From: Siderastrea siderea
Taxonomy: Eukaryota > Cnidaria > Anthozoa > Scleractinia > Rhizangiidae
Length of the DNA: 64,000 nucleotides
NCBI GenBank assembly: GCA_964030785.1
Contig: OZ034969.1
Coordinates: 35,448,601-35,512,600 of the forward strand
Direction of reading: 5' to 3'
Shown: positions 1-10,775 of the stretch, in pieces
How the letters are laid out: every line of letters starts with the position of its first letter
How positions within the stretch are numbered: position 1 is the stretch's first letter
Position numbers and translations under genes: made by a program
The notes under the pieces: generated by a model
Told to the model about the DNA's origin: nothing
Seen by the model: the letters and a program-made list of their open reading frames with translations, nothing else
Databases searched by the model: none

Positions 1-1355
1 TATGATGTATCGTATTTTGCAAGGGTTGTTGTTTTATCTTTGCTACACTTGCAACTTACTAGTTTTCGAACAGTAAAGTTTAAAAATTCCGTTCTTTAAC
101 TTATTTAAAAATAGGTTTTGAGAACGGCGCAGCTAAGTGTACGAAAACTGGCACAGTAGGTCGAAATGTATGCGAAAATTTTCACCTCTAAAATTCAGGA
201 GCAGATAAATTTAAGCCGGCGTTGAAAGTTCTCCTACTCGCTTTCATCTTTCATCTATCATCTCTCCAAAAGTCATGAAGTTCCTTACAAAATCATATCC
301 AGAAATCGCAGACATTTGAGCCCACGGTCAACAAATCCTGCGGTAAATTGACCATCGAAGGGAACGCAACAACAACAAAGAAATGTATGGAGATTAAAAA
401 ATTTCGAGAAATATCTCTCGATCAATTTGTTTAAGTATAAATGTGCAACCGGTTCATGGTAAACTGGTCTATCAAGAAAGATATAGTACAAAAAATAAGG
501 TGGATACTTCGAATTTTATGTTTACTTTTTACGGTTTTCTGTGAGCAGTTTAGCGGCCAAAAAATATAAGGCGTGGAGGGGGATTTCATCGAAAAACCGA
601 AAACTCATAGTTTATAAACAGCGATTACGGGTAAACATAATGGGATCGAAAAAATGTGCAAGTGGATTCACTAAAACTATACATGGAACAAACTAACCTT
701 ACGATTTTCAGCTCCAACAGATTGATTTTGATGTTTACTTTTTGCACTTGAAAACCACGAAAAAATTGCATTCGGCCATACATTTGAAAGTCCTCGCTAA
801 AGTCCAAAAATCCACTTTCTTGGAACTGCGATATTTCGGCCGAACCGGCTTCAAATACCCTACAAAAGCCATCCTTCGAAAGCTAAATTTCAGTACATTC
901 GAATGTTAAGCGACTTAGTTTGGTCAGTGGTTTTTATATGGTTTTTATATGGGACTTATTGCATCGTGCACCATCATGAAATATGAGCCCAAACTATACC
1001 GCTTCGATCAGCGGTATGCATCATTTAAAAGAGCTGTCTATGTAGGACGCCCGAAAAGGCGCGGGCTCTAATGTCCGCGATTTCTGGAGATGTACCTGCA
1101 AAACGGGCTATTTGTTTATGTACGATACCTTCACTGTGCAGTGAAAAGTGCAAATATCAGCCACTAAGCTTTTATTACCTCGAAAGAAATAAACTGTCCA
1201 CATTGACCTGCTTCTTCGTCAAAACGCCGGCCAAAACCGGCAATTTATAGCCGAAATGTGCCTAGTATTTTCGGAATTCTTCGGCTGACGAACGATTGAA
1301 TGACCGATGAAAATAATCAGAGAGTTGTTTTTTTCGTACGAAAACTGAGCAACAT
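1..1355. other. Intronic sequence of gene 1, no gene recognised
   Basis: This stretch precedes the first visible discoidin exon. From about 1356 onward the sequence matches the intron upstream of the equivalent exon in copy 2 (from about 39310), but nothing before that has a counterpart there, so it may be copy-1-specific inserted DNA. I see short repeated words such as 'atgtttactttttacgg' and 'atgtttactttttgc' near 519 and 731, but no coding exon, RNA gene or clear terminal inverted repeat. Confidence 0.5.
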
Positions 1356-1712
1356 ACTGTATCACAGACATACATGAAGCATACCAAATCAACTTTGGTT
1401 ACTTCATAGGGCAATAGGTCGGCCAATTTGTTGAGATTTAAAAGCGACGAAGTTGTTGTTTTGGCTTTTATTTATAAGTAGCAAAAAAAGCCACTAATTT
1501 TCTGCGCGAAAACTCCCGGCAACAAAATATCCAAATAGCCTTTCAAACATTGAACCTCCCCGTGTAGAATTGTCAGGTTACACCAAAAATACAACAATGA
1601 TAGTACATATTGTTTCGTAGCCCAAAATATAGTCCACTTCTCCTAGCGTTTATGAGTTTCGTATATCCATTTGTGGTTGCATTTACATAGTTTTCTTTGA
1701 AATGCTGCATAG

Positions 1713-2035
1713 AATGTCAAAAACCTCTCGGCATGGCAAACGGAGCAATCATTGATGGACAAATTACAGCCTCTACGGAATGGAATCCTGTTACACATGG
1801 CGCAAAACTCGGCAGACTATTTTACATGTCAGCATCAGGAGGATGGATAGCTGGCACAAATAAGGTCAATCAGTGGATTCAGCTTGATTTGATTCTTCAG
1901 CACAAAGTAACACGTGTGGCAACACAAGGAAGAGGTACCTATTGCTGCCAGTGGGTAACCAAGTACAACCTGCAGCACTGTGCCGATGGAGTAAATTTCC
2001 AGTATTATAAGGAACAAGGACAGACCATAATCAAG
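1713..2035 (+). CDS. Gene 1 discoidin (F5/8C) domain 2, first exon
   Basis: The acceptor 'gctgcatag' precedes the exon, which starts in phase 1 and ends 'ATCAAG|GTGAAA' in phase 0 (323 nt). Translation opens with ECQKPLGM. It contains the typical F5/8C landmarks 'GQITAST', 'NQWIQLDL', 'VTRVATQGR', 'WVTKYNLQ' and 'GVNFQYYKEQGQT', in that order. An unusual Cys pair and a further Cys lie around 'YCCQWVTKYNLQHC'. The equivalent exon at 39678-40000 has the same length and phase and keeps the Cys pair, but has Arg at the last Cys position. Together with 2947-3088 it completes one domain of about 155 residues. Confidence 0.9.
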
Positions 2036-2294
2036 GTGAAAACATGTAGCTCCATAACAAAGCTTAATAAGGCACATTATTCCTGTCGTTTCCATTATCG
2101 TAAAGCTCTCGTGCCCCAATTAAAATGACCCCAAAAGCTAGTGGTTTAGCGACAGGTCAATTACTCGTTCCATGGAAACTTAAAAGTGTTACGTTATCAT
2201 AAAGGCCTTGTGTACAAATTACAACAAAGAAGTTTTGAGGCTTTGGAATATAGGAAAAAGGTGTGATGTGCCTTACATGCACCTCCTGACTCAC

Positions 2295-2790
2295 ACAAGC
2301 TGTCACAGGGGCGGGGGGGGGGGGAGCGGCTGATGGACCCTCTTTGGTTTTCATTATGTTGCAATATTTCGAAAAGATTTCACCTTTAGTAGAAAGTCTG
2401 TGATGTGCTCTACAAAAAGAGGTACATATTTTGGGCACCGTTTTAGATTTTGCCGAAAATTAGAATTGTCAAGAAACGTTAAAAAATGGACATTTTTGAT
2501 CATGGAAATGTACAAGATGATATAATTAAAGATTTTGCTGTTTTTTGTTGACGTTTTTTGCATTTGTCACCTAAAAAGGGAAGAAACACGCATTTTTTTT
2601 AAATATGGGTTGACCACCTGCTACTTATGACGTCATGTCTCGTAACCATAGCAACTGATTCTCACCAAACTTCTGTCAAAATGTGTCTAAAGGACATGCG
2701 CACAGCTACTGAAAACGGCAGGTCTAGATAATGATTCGTCTTGGAAAATTTTAAGAAAAACCTTATTGGGGGGGGGGGGGGGGATGTATG
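2295..2790. repeat. Copy-1-specific intronic insertion bounded by poly-G tracts
   Basis: Compared with the copy 2 intron (about 40240-40280), copy 1 carries about 0.5 kb of extra sequence between 'agctgtcacagggg' and 'gggatgtatgcccgg'. It is flanked by a run of 12 G at 2313-2324 and 16 G at 2768-2783. No coding sequence is evident. Its T-rich interior weakly resembles 29270-29420, which also follows a G tract, so this may be a dispersed family. The exact ends are uncertain. Confidence 0.4.
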
Positions 2791-2946
2791 CCCGGGAGTG
2801 AAGATTAGAGATCAACGTTCATCCTAACGCACCTTACATGAGGATGAAAGTTAGTTGTAGACAACTGATGAACGAGAGTTTTATAAGCAATGATGTTTAC
2901 AATCATAGATTGTTAACAATTTATATAACCTTCTATTCCAATCTAG

Positions 2947-3088
2947 GAGTTTGTTGGAAACACAGATCAACACACTGTTGTTTCTCATGAACTTGTCCCA
3001 CTAATCTGGGCGCGTTACATCCGTTTACTCCCATTAGCTTGGTATAATCACATATCCATGAGGATGGAACTCTATGGTTGTAGGCAAG
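2947..3088 (+). CDS. Gene 1 discoidin domain 2, second exon
   Basis: The acceptor 'ccaatctag' is followed by a phase-0 exon of 142 nt ending 'GGCAAG|GTGCTT' in phase 1. It encodes [17 protein letters not shown] and then '[11 protein letters not shown]' and 'MRMELYGC'. These are the classic C-terminal strand motifs of F5/8C domains, ending with the Cys that pairs with the N-terminal Cys. All five second exons of this type in the window are exactly 142 nt. The copy 2 equivalent is 40743-40884. Confidence 0.9.
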
Positions 3089-4090
3089 GTGCTTATCAAT
3101 GTTTTAATTTTCATTAACAATCTAGAACTTTTGTTATCCAAATTTTGCGGTTTGTAATCATGATTCTATATCCTGTAAGAGTCTTTTTTAAATGCATTTC
3201 TTATATGCTACGTTAACTCTGACTTTAAATATTTATGAGGTTTTTGCTATGCAAGCAAAAACCAACAGACTTTGCGTGACTTTTCCTAAAAATTATCTCG
3301 GGACCATTTTGGTAAGACAAGTCATGGTGCCATGGCCAGTTCTTTTAGAATTTAAACTTTCACGTTTTTATTCCAATATTTTAACTTTATTCCGGAAACG
3401 GGTATATTTTAAGTGTTCTTTTATTGGATGTAATCAGTTCTTGGCAACCCTTGGTAGGTTTTAAGGTTTAGAAAAATCAATTTTCCTCCAAGATGGCCGT
3501 CATGTCATTTGACGTCACCAGGTCATGTTGGAAGGTAATCTCTGGAAGTGCTATCTACTATCGAAGTTGAATTCGTTGTCATAGTGTTAATACTCTTGGA
3601 GTTGGGGAGTTGTCCCCCCCCTCCCTCTTCCCCCCACCCATGCTCAGGAACTAAAGCCCAGGCTGAATACGATTACTATAACAACGTGAAGATAAAAGAT
3701 ACGATATGAAATTTAATTTTCGAGTCTCTTCCATCCGGCCCGGAGATTTGAAGTCACTAACAAGATAACCTTGTTGAGGAAATTCACACCTCAAAAGTCG
3801 CGTTATAAGACATATCTTCCTCTTCTTGCAATAAGCCACTTTACTGACGTAACAGTTTATAGGCGGGTCTTACAGAATCACACTCATTTCAAGACATTTG
3901 TCCTCCCTAAGGATCTGTACCTAACATATATATAGGTGTCCTGAATATTGCAAATTTGTCAATCAGTGTGAATCCTCTTGCGGGGTAGTATTTAAAGTAC
4001 AGTTCTATTTTGAAAATATGACGAATGAGTGCCGTCCACGAATATGTAAAGCTTCTCTAAATTTTTATTGTTTTGTTTAAAATCGTTAAG
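3089..4090 (+). other. Intron between discoidin domains 2 and 3, nothing recognised
   Basis: This 1.0-kb phase-1 intron corresponds to 40885-41576 in copy 2. Apart from pyrimidine-rich stretches near 3611-3640 and a short word 'gacgtcacc' near 3510, I see no gene, RNA or clear mobile element. A stretch around 3470-3890 lacks an obvious counterpart in copy 2 and may be inserted, but no terminal repeats were found. Confidence 0.5.
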
Positions 4091-4425
4091 AATGTCAAGA
4101 AGCTCTTGGCATGGAAAATGGTTTGATATCTGATGGACAGCTTAGTGCCTCTTCAAAGTGGAGTGCCTCTACTGGCGCCAACAAGGCCAGGTTGCACGCC
4201 ACAGGGCCACCAGGGACCTGGTCATCTCTTACAAAAGATTCGAATCAGTGGCTCCAGATAGATGTCCTGGGTTTGGGTAGGAAATACACAAGAATAACAC
4301 GTGTAGCAACTCAAGGAAAAGACTCTGTTGAATACGATCAGTGGGTAGCCAAGTACAAGCTGCAGTTCAGTAATGACGGAGTAAATTTCCAGTACTACAA
4401 GGAAGAAGGACAAACCACAGACAAG
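4091..4425 (+). CDS. Gene 1 discoidin domain 3, first exon
   Basis: The acceptor 'aatcgttaag' is followed by a phase-1 exon of 335 nt that ends 'GACAAG|GTGAGG' in phase 0. Translation starts ECQEALGMENGLISDGQLSA and contains 'NQWLQIDVLGLG', 'ITRVATQGK', 'WVAKYKLQFSNDG' and 'VNFQYYKEEGQT'. 'LQIDLG...VTGVATQGR' is the standard F5/8C core, so the assignment is firm. The exon at 41577-41911 is the same length with a few substitutions. A 4-residue-longer loop distinguishes domain 3 from domain 2. Confidence 0.92.
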
Positions 4426-5119
4426 GTGAGGCAGATAAGCAGTGAAATGTGCTTCAAAAAGAGTGGCTTCTCAAGACCATAACAACAGATTGATTATAGA
4501 TCAGCATGGATTAGTTTGGCATTCATTGCGTATCTCCCTTTGAATCAAAGAAAAGCTGCAGTTTTTGCTTTATCCTTGTGAAGGCACATTAATATAAGCC
4601 TCTATCTGATAAAGTTCTGGGCGTTTAAAAGATAATCATGACCATCTTATAGGACTAAATTTGATATTCGAAAATGGAATCCTCACACTTGACCACTCCA
4701 TTACCTTGAAGGTTCGTTGTATTTTTGTCTCAGATGAGTGTAAAAATTGACTTCTGATGGAGATTTCTACTAGATTACTCGAGAGATTATAGGTATTTTT
4801 AAATTTCTTTTCTTCTTTTTAATGGCAGCCTCCCGTTCACACTCGTGTGTAATCTTTGAAACCAGATACTTTGTTACCGTTTACATTAAAATAAAGGAAA
4901 ACACTGATAAAAAGGAGGCTTTCGCAAAAGGCGAACGCACCATTTTGTAGACTGGGGAAAAGGCATCGTTATAAAAACTCACTTGAATGGAAAACGCTGA
5001 TACCGTTTTCGTTGTGCTGTTTTGGTTTAAACAATAGCCGAAAACCTATCCTTTTTCAAACGCATTAGTATGGAAAGGTAGTAATGACAGAATATTAAAA
5101 TTTCATTTTCACGATTTAG
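4426..5119 (+). other. Phase-0 intron inside discoidin domain 3, nothing recognised
   Basis: This 0.7-kb intron aligns along much of its length with 41912-42600 in copy 2, for example around 'ttatccttgtg' and 'aggctttcg'. It holds no open frame of note, no terminal inverted repeat and no RNA-like structure that I can see. Confidence 0.6.
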
Positions 5120-5261
5120 GAGTTTGCTGGAAACGTTGACAAACACACAGTTGTCCATCATGAACTGAACCCACCAATCAGGGCCCGTTACATCCGTTTT
5201 CTACCAGTGACTTGGGTCAACCACATATCTATGAGGGTGGAGCTTTATGGCTGTACACAAG
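5120..5261 (+). CDS. Gene 1 discoidin domain 3, second exon
   Basis: The acceptor 'cacgatttag' precedes a 142-nt phase-0 exon that ends 'ACACAAG|GTAATA' in phase 1. It encodes EFAGNVDKHTVVHHELNPP and then 'ARYIRFLPVTW' and '[10 protein letters not shown]', including the terminal domain Cys. It matches 42601-42742 in length and nearly in sequence. The downstream intron starts with the same 'gtaataaagatttttatt' in both copies, which helps define the MITE inserted a few bases later. Confidence 0.92.
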
Positions 5262-5302
5262 GTAATAAAGATTTTTATTAATACATCGACAATAAATAAA
5301 AG

Positions 5303-5768
5303 CAAGAGAGGATAGAGGGGTAAGAGAGCTACTCCCCCATATAGGCCCTATCCCCATCCTAATCCCTCTTAAGTTATTTTTAGTAACAAATGGTGGGAAA
5401 TTCAAATTTCAAATAACATTGAGTTTTAAAGCAATAACCCCGAATTTTCGTAGCAATATAGAAGTCGTTATTCTGAAAAATTTCATGACCTTAATTTTTC
5501 CAATTTTGACATTTTTTGCCGGCAAAATGACGTCACAAAGTTGGCGCCAAATTTTGCTTTTAGTATTATGGGATGTCTTATGTCGGTTTCTGAATGACCT
5601 TGTAACACAGATCTCAAAACTGAAAAAATTAATGAAATATGTTTATCCACTCAAAAGATATAACGTTTTGAAATTCTAATTTTGTTACTAAATATAACTT
5701 TAGAGGGATTAGGATGGGAATAGGGCCTATATGGGAGATTAACTCTCTTACCCCTTTATCCTCTCTTG
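5303..5768. mobile_element. 466-bp MITE with long terminal inverted repeats and 7-bp target duplication
   Basis: The element begins CAAGAGAGGATAGAGGGG and ends with the inverse complement at ATCCTCTCTTG. The inverted arms run about 90 bp with few mismatches, to 'TAGTAACAAA' on each side. The flanks carry 'ataaaag' at 5296-5302 and 5769-5775. The matching intron of copy 2 (about 42770-42800) reads straight through 'aataaaaagcaaaatt' with no insert, so this is a true insertion after the gene duplication. An open frame inside it (5419-5679) looks fortuitous. The superfamily is not certain; target length would suit a hAT-like non-autonomous element. Confidence 0.82.
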
Positions 5769-6060
5769 ATAAAAGTCAAAATTGTTATGGTAATTTCCCA
5801 TTTTCCTCTCTGATTTTAAATGGCGAAATGGCAAAATGTTCTTATCCAAAGAGTGTACAAGCCGAGAAATGGGGATAGGCGAAAGGAAAACGACAAAACA
5901 AACAAAGAACAAATAAACAGAAACACAGTAAAAGCGTTTGGGGCTTATTCGAAGGCGGGATGTCGAAGATTCCTGAAGGTCACACAGGAGGCTAGTAAAC
6001 TGAGGCCAAATGCTGACCTTAGCCACCGTTCGTGTCAGTGTGTTAATGTCGGGTGGGAAT

Positions 6061-6640
6061 TGTATCGTGCTCTATAACGTTTGAGAAGTGAGAGCTGGCA
6101 GAAATGACAGTGCCTTGAGGAGGCCAATGAAGGAAAAGAAGGGCGGGTGGGAGGGAAAAGAACAATGACGACTGCCAACGGTGGCAGAAGACTAAGGAAA
6201 AGAAGTGGGAATGAAACGGGACTCCAAACTGCACTGAAGGCGATAGAGCTAAAGTTTGCTCAGCACTTATACACCTTCGGGGAGACCTATTCTTTCCAGT
6301 TCTCTAAACCGACTGACAAATGGCAGAGCTGATCCAGCAGCGACAACAGAACCCAAAAACTCAAACCACGACTGTAGATCATCTAGATCGTCAGATTGAG
6401 GTAATGGTCTCGCCGCGACAAGACCCGAAGCTTACGGGGTTTGAACGTCCAAGGGAAGGTTCGGCGAGTCAGATACATCAGAAGAAAAAACATTTAGGCG
6501 GAATAAAGAAGGAACTTGAAGGGGAGCAAAAACTCAACGAGTGCAAGGAGCTACAACATGACCGTACGAAACACTAGCATCGAAAGGGGATAGAGCTAGG
6601 TTCCTCAACCCTTATATACCCACGGGGAGACCTCTGAGAA
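6061..6640. repeat. Copy-1-specific intronic insertion with internal direct repeats
   Basis: Copy 2 runs directly from 'gagtgggaatcg' to 'ttcctttcc' at about 43063-43083, whereas copy 1 has about 570 extra bases. Inside, a phrase including 'gatagagcta', a 'ttata' word and 'ggggagacct' occurs near 6241-6289 and again near 6589-6634. Two overlapping open frames (6147-6332 and 6320-6577) have no recognisable domain. The second is rich in Gln, Lys and Glu and could equally be chance. No terminal inverted repeats were found. Confidence 0.4.
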
Positions 6641-6972
6641 TAGTTCCTTTCCTGAAACAGTATAATTAATTTGTTAAATAACGAAGGTGTTAAATAAACC
6701 CAACGGTAAACAACATGTTTGTCATGCGATATCAGGAGATTACAACTAACACAATTGTGTTTTGTTTTCGTTGTTATTATTATTACGTAACAACATTTCT
6801 AACAATATACCTTTTATGACACCAGAAAATGTTTTCTTATATTTTTAAGCGTGCATGGGCTGAGCCACAACAATAAATTGTTTTCCTCAAGAGTGCGAGA
6901 TGCCAAACCTTATATGAAGACAATTATTTAAGCCAAGAAGTTCAGGATAGAATAGGGCTTTTTCTTTTGCAG

Positions 6973-7130
6973 AGTGCTCTGCACAGGCTGTTGGCATGGA
7001 AACAGGTGAAGTTGTTGACTCTCAAATCAGCGCTTCAAGTGAAGGCTCCCTTGCATATGCAACAATGGCTCGGTTGAACGGACGATATTCCTGGTGCTCT
7101 TCAACGGGACCAGTCAATGAGTTCATCCAG
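6973..7130 (+). CDS. Gene 1 discoidin domain 4, first exon
   Basis: The acceptor 'tttcttttgcag' precedes a 158-nt phase-1 exon ending 'TTCATCCAG|GTAAGA' in phase 0. Translation starts ECSAQAVGMETGEVVDSQIS and includes 'ARLNGRYSWCSSTGPVNEFIQ'. The 'NEFIQ|IDLG' core is split by the intron, whereas domains 1-3 keep this region in one exon. A Cys in 'SWCSS' is extra compared with domains 1-3. The counterpart at 48520-48677 has the same length. Confidence 0.9.
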
Positions 7131-7651
7131 GTAAGAAGGAAAGTAGTGTAATCTATATAATATTTCTAGAAATTTGTAAATGGTCTTGATGGGAAGGGCG
7201 TATAACAGGGCTTCGAGGGCTACAAGTGAGCAAGGAAATCGTCCTGCTTTCCACGGTCACAGAATGCAAGGGCCGGTGAACGGAAATTTATGATTTCACT
7301 TATGTAGAATGCAAATGATTTCTTTTACGACAGGAAACAATTTCATGTGGACAGAGGCACACTCTTAACTAAACACTGAACCTTTTTGCCATGTCTCGTT
7401 AAAAGCCGCTTTAGCGTCCAGTTTTACATCAAAGTACCCAAACCAATGTATAATTTTAAAGCTTATGAAATGGAGCATCACAGGAAGTAGACTTTTTTTA
7501 AGTACAAAAAAATTGAACGCATTACGGCATTTCAAGTGCAATTTGACCGACGTCCACAAACGCGAATTACACACGCTACCATTTATTTCTAGGAAACATC
7601 GATGATTGTACCTTATTACGCGGGTCTGGGGGTCTTGGGGATTTTTGACAT

Positions 7652-7862
7652 AAAAAAACAATAAATAAATAAATGAGAGTTAACAATGGCACATCCACAA
7701 GGTGGCTCTTTGTCCACTTTGTCCAGGTCGAATTGGAATTTAGAAGTGTTGGTTTTTGAGGAGAGGGGAAAACCGGAGTACCCGGAGAAAAACCTCTCGG
7801 AGCAAGGACGAGAGCCAACAACAAACTCAACCCACATCTGACGCCGAGTCTGGGACTCGAAA
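7652..7862 (-). mobile_element. SINE-like insertion, minus orientation
   Basis: Copy 2 lacks this block: it goes from 'gggatttttgatat' to 'aaaataaaagc' near 49198-49230. Read on the minus strand the insert starts 'TTCGAGTCCCAGACTCGG', has a core with 'CTCCGGGTACTCCGG' and ends in an AT-rich tail with repeated 'attt'. A second copy of the core, with a similar 'tatttatttattttta' tail, lies in the + orientation at 21396-21548. The retroposon type is inferred from the tail and from the two independent insertions sharing the same 3' end. Confidence 0.65.
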
Positions 7863-8147
7863 TATCAGTTTGAAATATCAGTTGTTACCAGTTTTCAAAT
7901 CAAAATAAAAGCAAATTGAAGTTAACCGGCTATTTTCAGTCCATTGATTTTTGCTTTTCAGCCAAAGGTTGCAAAACTGGATGAAAATTCCAAAATGCCT
8001 CGCAAATTTGTGGACAAGAACTATTATAGAAATAGTGTGCCAAATTTCACGTTTGTTCGATGAATTCTCTTCTCAATCAATTCACTTGGTGAGAGCAAGT
8101 TGCGAAAAATTAAAAGCGGAGAAAAACCAGGGTCTGGAAGGGTATTT

Positions 8148-8310
8148 TCGGGATCCGGGATTTGACCAAAATACAGTGCGGGATTCGGGAAAACGCAAAA
8201 TATTTTGACGGGATTCGGGAATTGACTACATCCCGGGAAGCGGGATGAAAAGAATTTGGGCACGGGACGCGGGAATTCTTGCCCGATTGTTGGGAATTCG
8301 GGAAATTTTC
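8148..8310 (+). repeat. Cluster of 'cgggattcggga' repeats, left side
   Basis: At least five variants of 'cgggattcggga' or 'gcgggaattc' occur at irregular spacing. A similar cluster in the same orientation is at 10690-10775, on the other side of the candidate exons. Same-direction G-rich clusters flanking a coding region suggest subterminal repeats of one element; this is inference. Confidence 0.55.
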
Positions 8311-8649
8311 ATCGCCTAGATGAACACAATGACCGCGAAAGCGAATCAAACGGGCGAGTGCTAACTGGCAAGTCTCTCCTGTTGAATAACAAAAACAAAC
8401 AACTGTCAAGTGTGACTAGTTAATAGTTATCTAATTGAAACTGTCAAGTAATCCTCAAATAAAACAAAGAGGGTATTTTGTTACAAGCAGATGCCTGGAG
8501 AGTGAACGTGTCGCACGTGGTTTATTTAATACTCGATAAATTCTAATATCGCTCTTGCTCTTCGCTCGTTTACTTTTATTATAATCGAGAGGTTCCACCA
8601 GGATCGTTTGCCGCTTGATAAAGCAAGCAATGATGCCAGCTCTGCTTCA

Positions 8650-8983
8650 ATGGAGAGCACAGTCAGAGTTTTGGTGTCATTCTTCCTGGCCACAGACGAA
8701 ACTTCTAGCGCCAGAAGTACGGGGGCGACGCACAAAGAAAAGTTTAATGTTCCGCTCGGCGAGGATCACAAGGATCTTTTTAAATTTCAAAAGTATTTGA
8801 AAACTTTTACCGGACTAGATGACATCGCAAGAAGTAAAGGCCTCGGGGAAAACGCTGAGGTCACGATTGCCAGAGTCAAAAAGGCATCATCAGGCAGTGG
8901 CGTCGAAACTTTCTCCTTGCGGACTCAAGATGCGTGGCAATACGAGTTCGAAACTCTTATCCAGGGAAACGGAATGCTCCAAG
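8650..8983 (+). CDS. Candidate coding exon A of unknown gene in the 3.2-kb insertion
   Basis: The frame is open from 8530, with an ATG at 8650, and reaches a good donor 'CTCCAAG|GTACTT' in phase 1. The product begins MESTVRVLVSFFLATDE. It continues with a charged, possibly globular region containing 'HKDLFKFQKYLKTFTGLDDI' and 'DAWQYEFETLIQ'. Composition and codon use look coding, but no domain is recognised. It might be a transposon protein or a captured host exon. A start upstream of 8650 in an earlier exon cannot be excluded. Confidence 0.5.
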
Positions 8984-9343
8984 GTACTTGTAATTACATT
9001 TTATTATGTATCAGATGAATATCAAGAGCGTGTGTATTTGCATAGGTTCATTTAAATTTGTCCTAAGTGATAGTTCAAAATGAATTCTGTTCACAAACGT
9101 TTCTTTGTTTCTTTCTTCCCCGCCCCCACCACTTGCGCTCGCAGCCACGTCACGCAATTTTTATGTCACGCACAATCAATTTTCGCTCGCGTGCTTCGCA
9201 ATCATCTTTCAAATTAATTTATTGTTTAGAGTGTAACTCTCTTTCTACACAACGATATTTTTAACCAAACCGTTTAAAATTGTTCTTTTCTCTGAACGGC
9301 AATACCAATAAAACAATAAAAATCTGCTGTTTTCAGCTAACAG

Positions 9344-9416
9344 AGCTAAAGATTGACAAAAAAGTACGAATATTCAGCCTCGTACAGAAAAACAATGTTT
9401 TCCATCAATTCTCCAG
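9344..9416 (+). CDS. Candidate coding exon B of unknown gene in the 3.2-kb insertion
   Basis: The acceptor 'cagctaacag' precedes a 73-nt stretch that continues the phase-1 frame of exon A. It encodes ELKIDKKVRIFSLVQKNN and then VFHQFS, ending at 'TCTCCAG|GTGAAA' in phase 2. Continuity of frame across an otherwise stop-rich intron supports A-B splicing. The next candidate exon does not match this phase, so either a small exon is missed or one junction is wrong. Confidence 0.4.
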
Positions 9417-9719
9417 GTGAAAAAGTGTTTCGACTTGCTGAAATATTTAGGCGTACTAAACTAGAACTATCGATCTTAGCTTGTTTGCTTATATTAAGGG
9501 AAAAGTTAGTGTGGGATAAGCGTACTTTGACAATTTTTCAATCTCTGCAACAGTTGCAGAACTTTTAGTACAATAATGTTTTACATCATCTTGAACATCT
9601 TGGATCATATTATCTATTTTAAAACCAACGTATTTAATAGTCATATTAATAGTCATAGTCTGAGATGTACGTTCTGCAATATTCCTACACTTTGTGATGG
9701 CGCGTACATGTATTTACAG

Positions 9720-9962
9720 TAACAGTCGTTCAGCGACTTACGGCGTGGGTAACTGGAACCCCAGTGCTCCAGCTGGTTACCAAAACAGACACCAACCCAG
9801 CTGCAACAGCAGGTCCAACGGGAAGTGAAGGCCGAGTGCAAGGCACGAAACAAAAGCGAGTGCCGTCTCAAGAGGACGAAGAACTGTATCGCAAATTAAG
9901 AGAGGGAAAAAACGTGGAGAGGAATAAGCACCAGGAAGAGAAGCTAGAGAAGCTTAAACAAG
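9720..9962 (+). CDS. Candidate coding exon C, Lys/Glu-rich coiled-coil-like
   Basis: An acceptor 'gtatttacag' precedes an open stretch ending 'CTTAAACAAG|GTAATT' in phase 1. It encodes VQRLTAWVTGTPVLQLV followed by a basic linker 'RVQGTKQKRVPSQEDEE' and a strongly charged helix 'HQEEKLEKLKQ'. The helix resembles a short coiled coil. No enzymatic motif is visible. Phase does not join directly to exon B, so the model is incomplete. Confidence 0.4.
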
Positions 9963-10037
9963 GTAATTCATTGACGACTGAAATGAATTAAAAAGCTGAC
10001 TCCTGCACTAAATATACACGGCAAAGCATTCTGCACT

Positions 10038-10550
10038 ATGTTGGAATATTCCAGAGACTTTGGCAACAACATGAGAGAGTCGCTGAAACGAGCAACAAAG
10101 TGGTCGGCCTACTACTTTACGAATCCTGTCTCGTACTATCCGATTCCCCAGACAAAGGTACCACTCAGGGATATTCCAACGATTAAACGTCTCCCCGTAC
10201 AGACGATGTCGAAGCAGGACCAGGACACCATGCTGCAGTGGGCCAGCGAGCATGGAAAAGCCGTCAGGCAGCTCTCGGTTCGTCAGAACAACACAAAACA
10301 TGCAGCAGGATCTCTTCCTCTCAATATGTATAGGAAAGAGCTACCTGTTGGCGACCGGGTCACTGAGGAACCGAGTTTAGCTGATGACCAGCTGTCAGAG
10401 TATGATTCTGACTCCAGCGACAATGAGGACAGCAGCAACAATGAAGAAGACGCAGTCGAAGGTGTCCCTGTAAACTTTTTATCAAGGACAGTGCGCACGC
10501 GTACAGGAAGACCCATCACGCTTTCATATCGGGCTCTTTCATCGTACTAA
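10038..10550 (+). CDS. Candidate terminal exon D, 170-residue unknown protein segment
   Basis: The open frame runs from about 9987, with an ATG at 10038, to a TAA stop at 10548-10550. The N-terminal half contains 'NNMRESLKRATKWSAYYFTN' and 'RDIPTIKRLPVQTMSKQDQD'. It is followed by a long acidic Ser/Asp/Glu tract ('EYDSDSSDNEDSSNNEED') and a basic C-terminus 'TRTGRPITLSYRAL'. The acidic-then-basic tail resembles nuclear or transposon proteins, but I recognise no family. Length and lack of stops make it more likely coding than chance. Confidence 0.5.
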   Translation: MLEYSRDFGNNMRESLKRATKWSAYYFTNPVSYYPIPQTKVPLRDIPTIKRLPVQTMSKQDQDTMLQWASEHGKAVRQLSVRQNNTKHAAGSLPLNMYRKELPVGDRVTEEPSLADDQLSEYDSDSSDNEDSSNNEEDAVEGVPVNFLSRTVRTRTGRPITLSYRALSSY

Positions 10551-10689
10551 TTAAGGTATGAAGAGCTAATTCCATTTTGCCCACAACACACGTAAAATCA
10601 AAGTAACAACCAAACGGGCAAATCTACATCTTAAATTCATTAGCTTATATAAAAATTAGTCCTTTTGTAAATGAATTTTTGCGGAAAGA

Positions 10690-10775
10690 AAAAACGGGAT
10701 TCGGGAAAGCGACAACAAAAAGTGCGGGATTCGGGATTCGCTTGAAAAAGGAGCGGGAATGCGGGATCAGGACCC
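10690..10775 (+). repeat. Cluster of 'cgggattcggga' repeats, right side
   Basis: Three or four variants of the word 'gcgggattcgggatt' occur in the same orientation as the cluster at 8148-8310. They are followed at 10776 by a C-rich stretch and 'cccttccagacc', the inverse complement of 'ggtctggaaggg' near 8132. This may mark the right end of the inserted element. Confidence 0.5.

Noticed and set aside
1..491. Small minus-strand frame at 285-491 as a gene
   Set aside because: No domain, no splice support and intronic position; likely chance.
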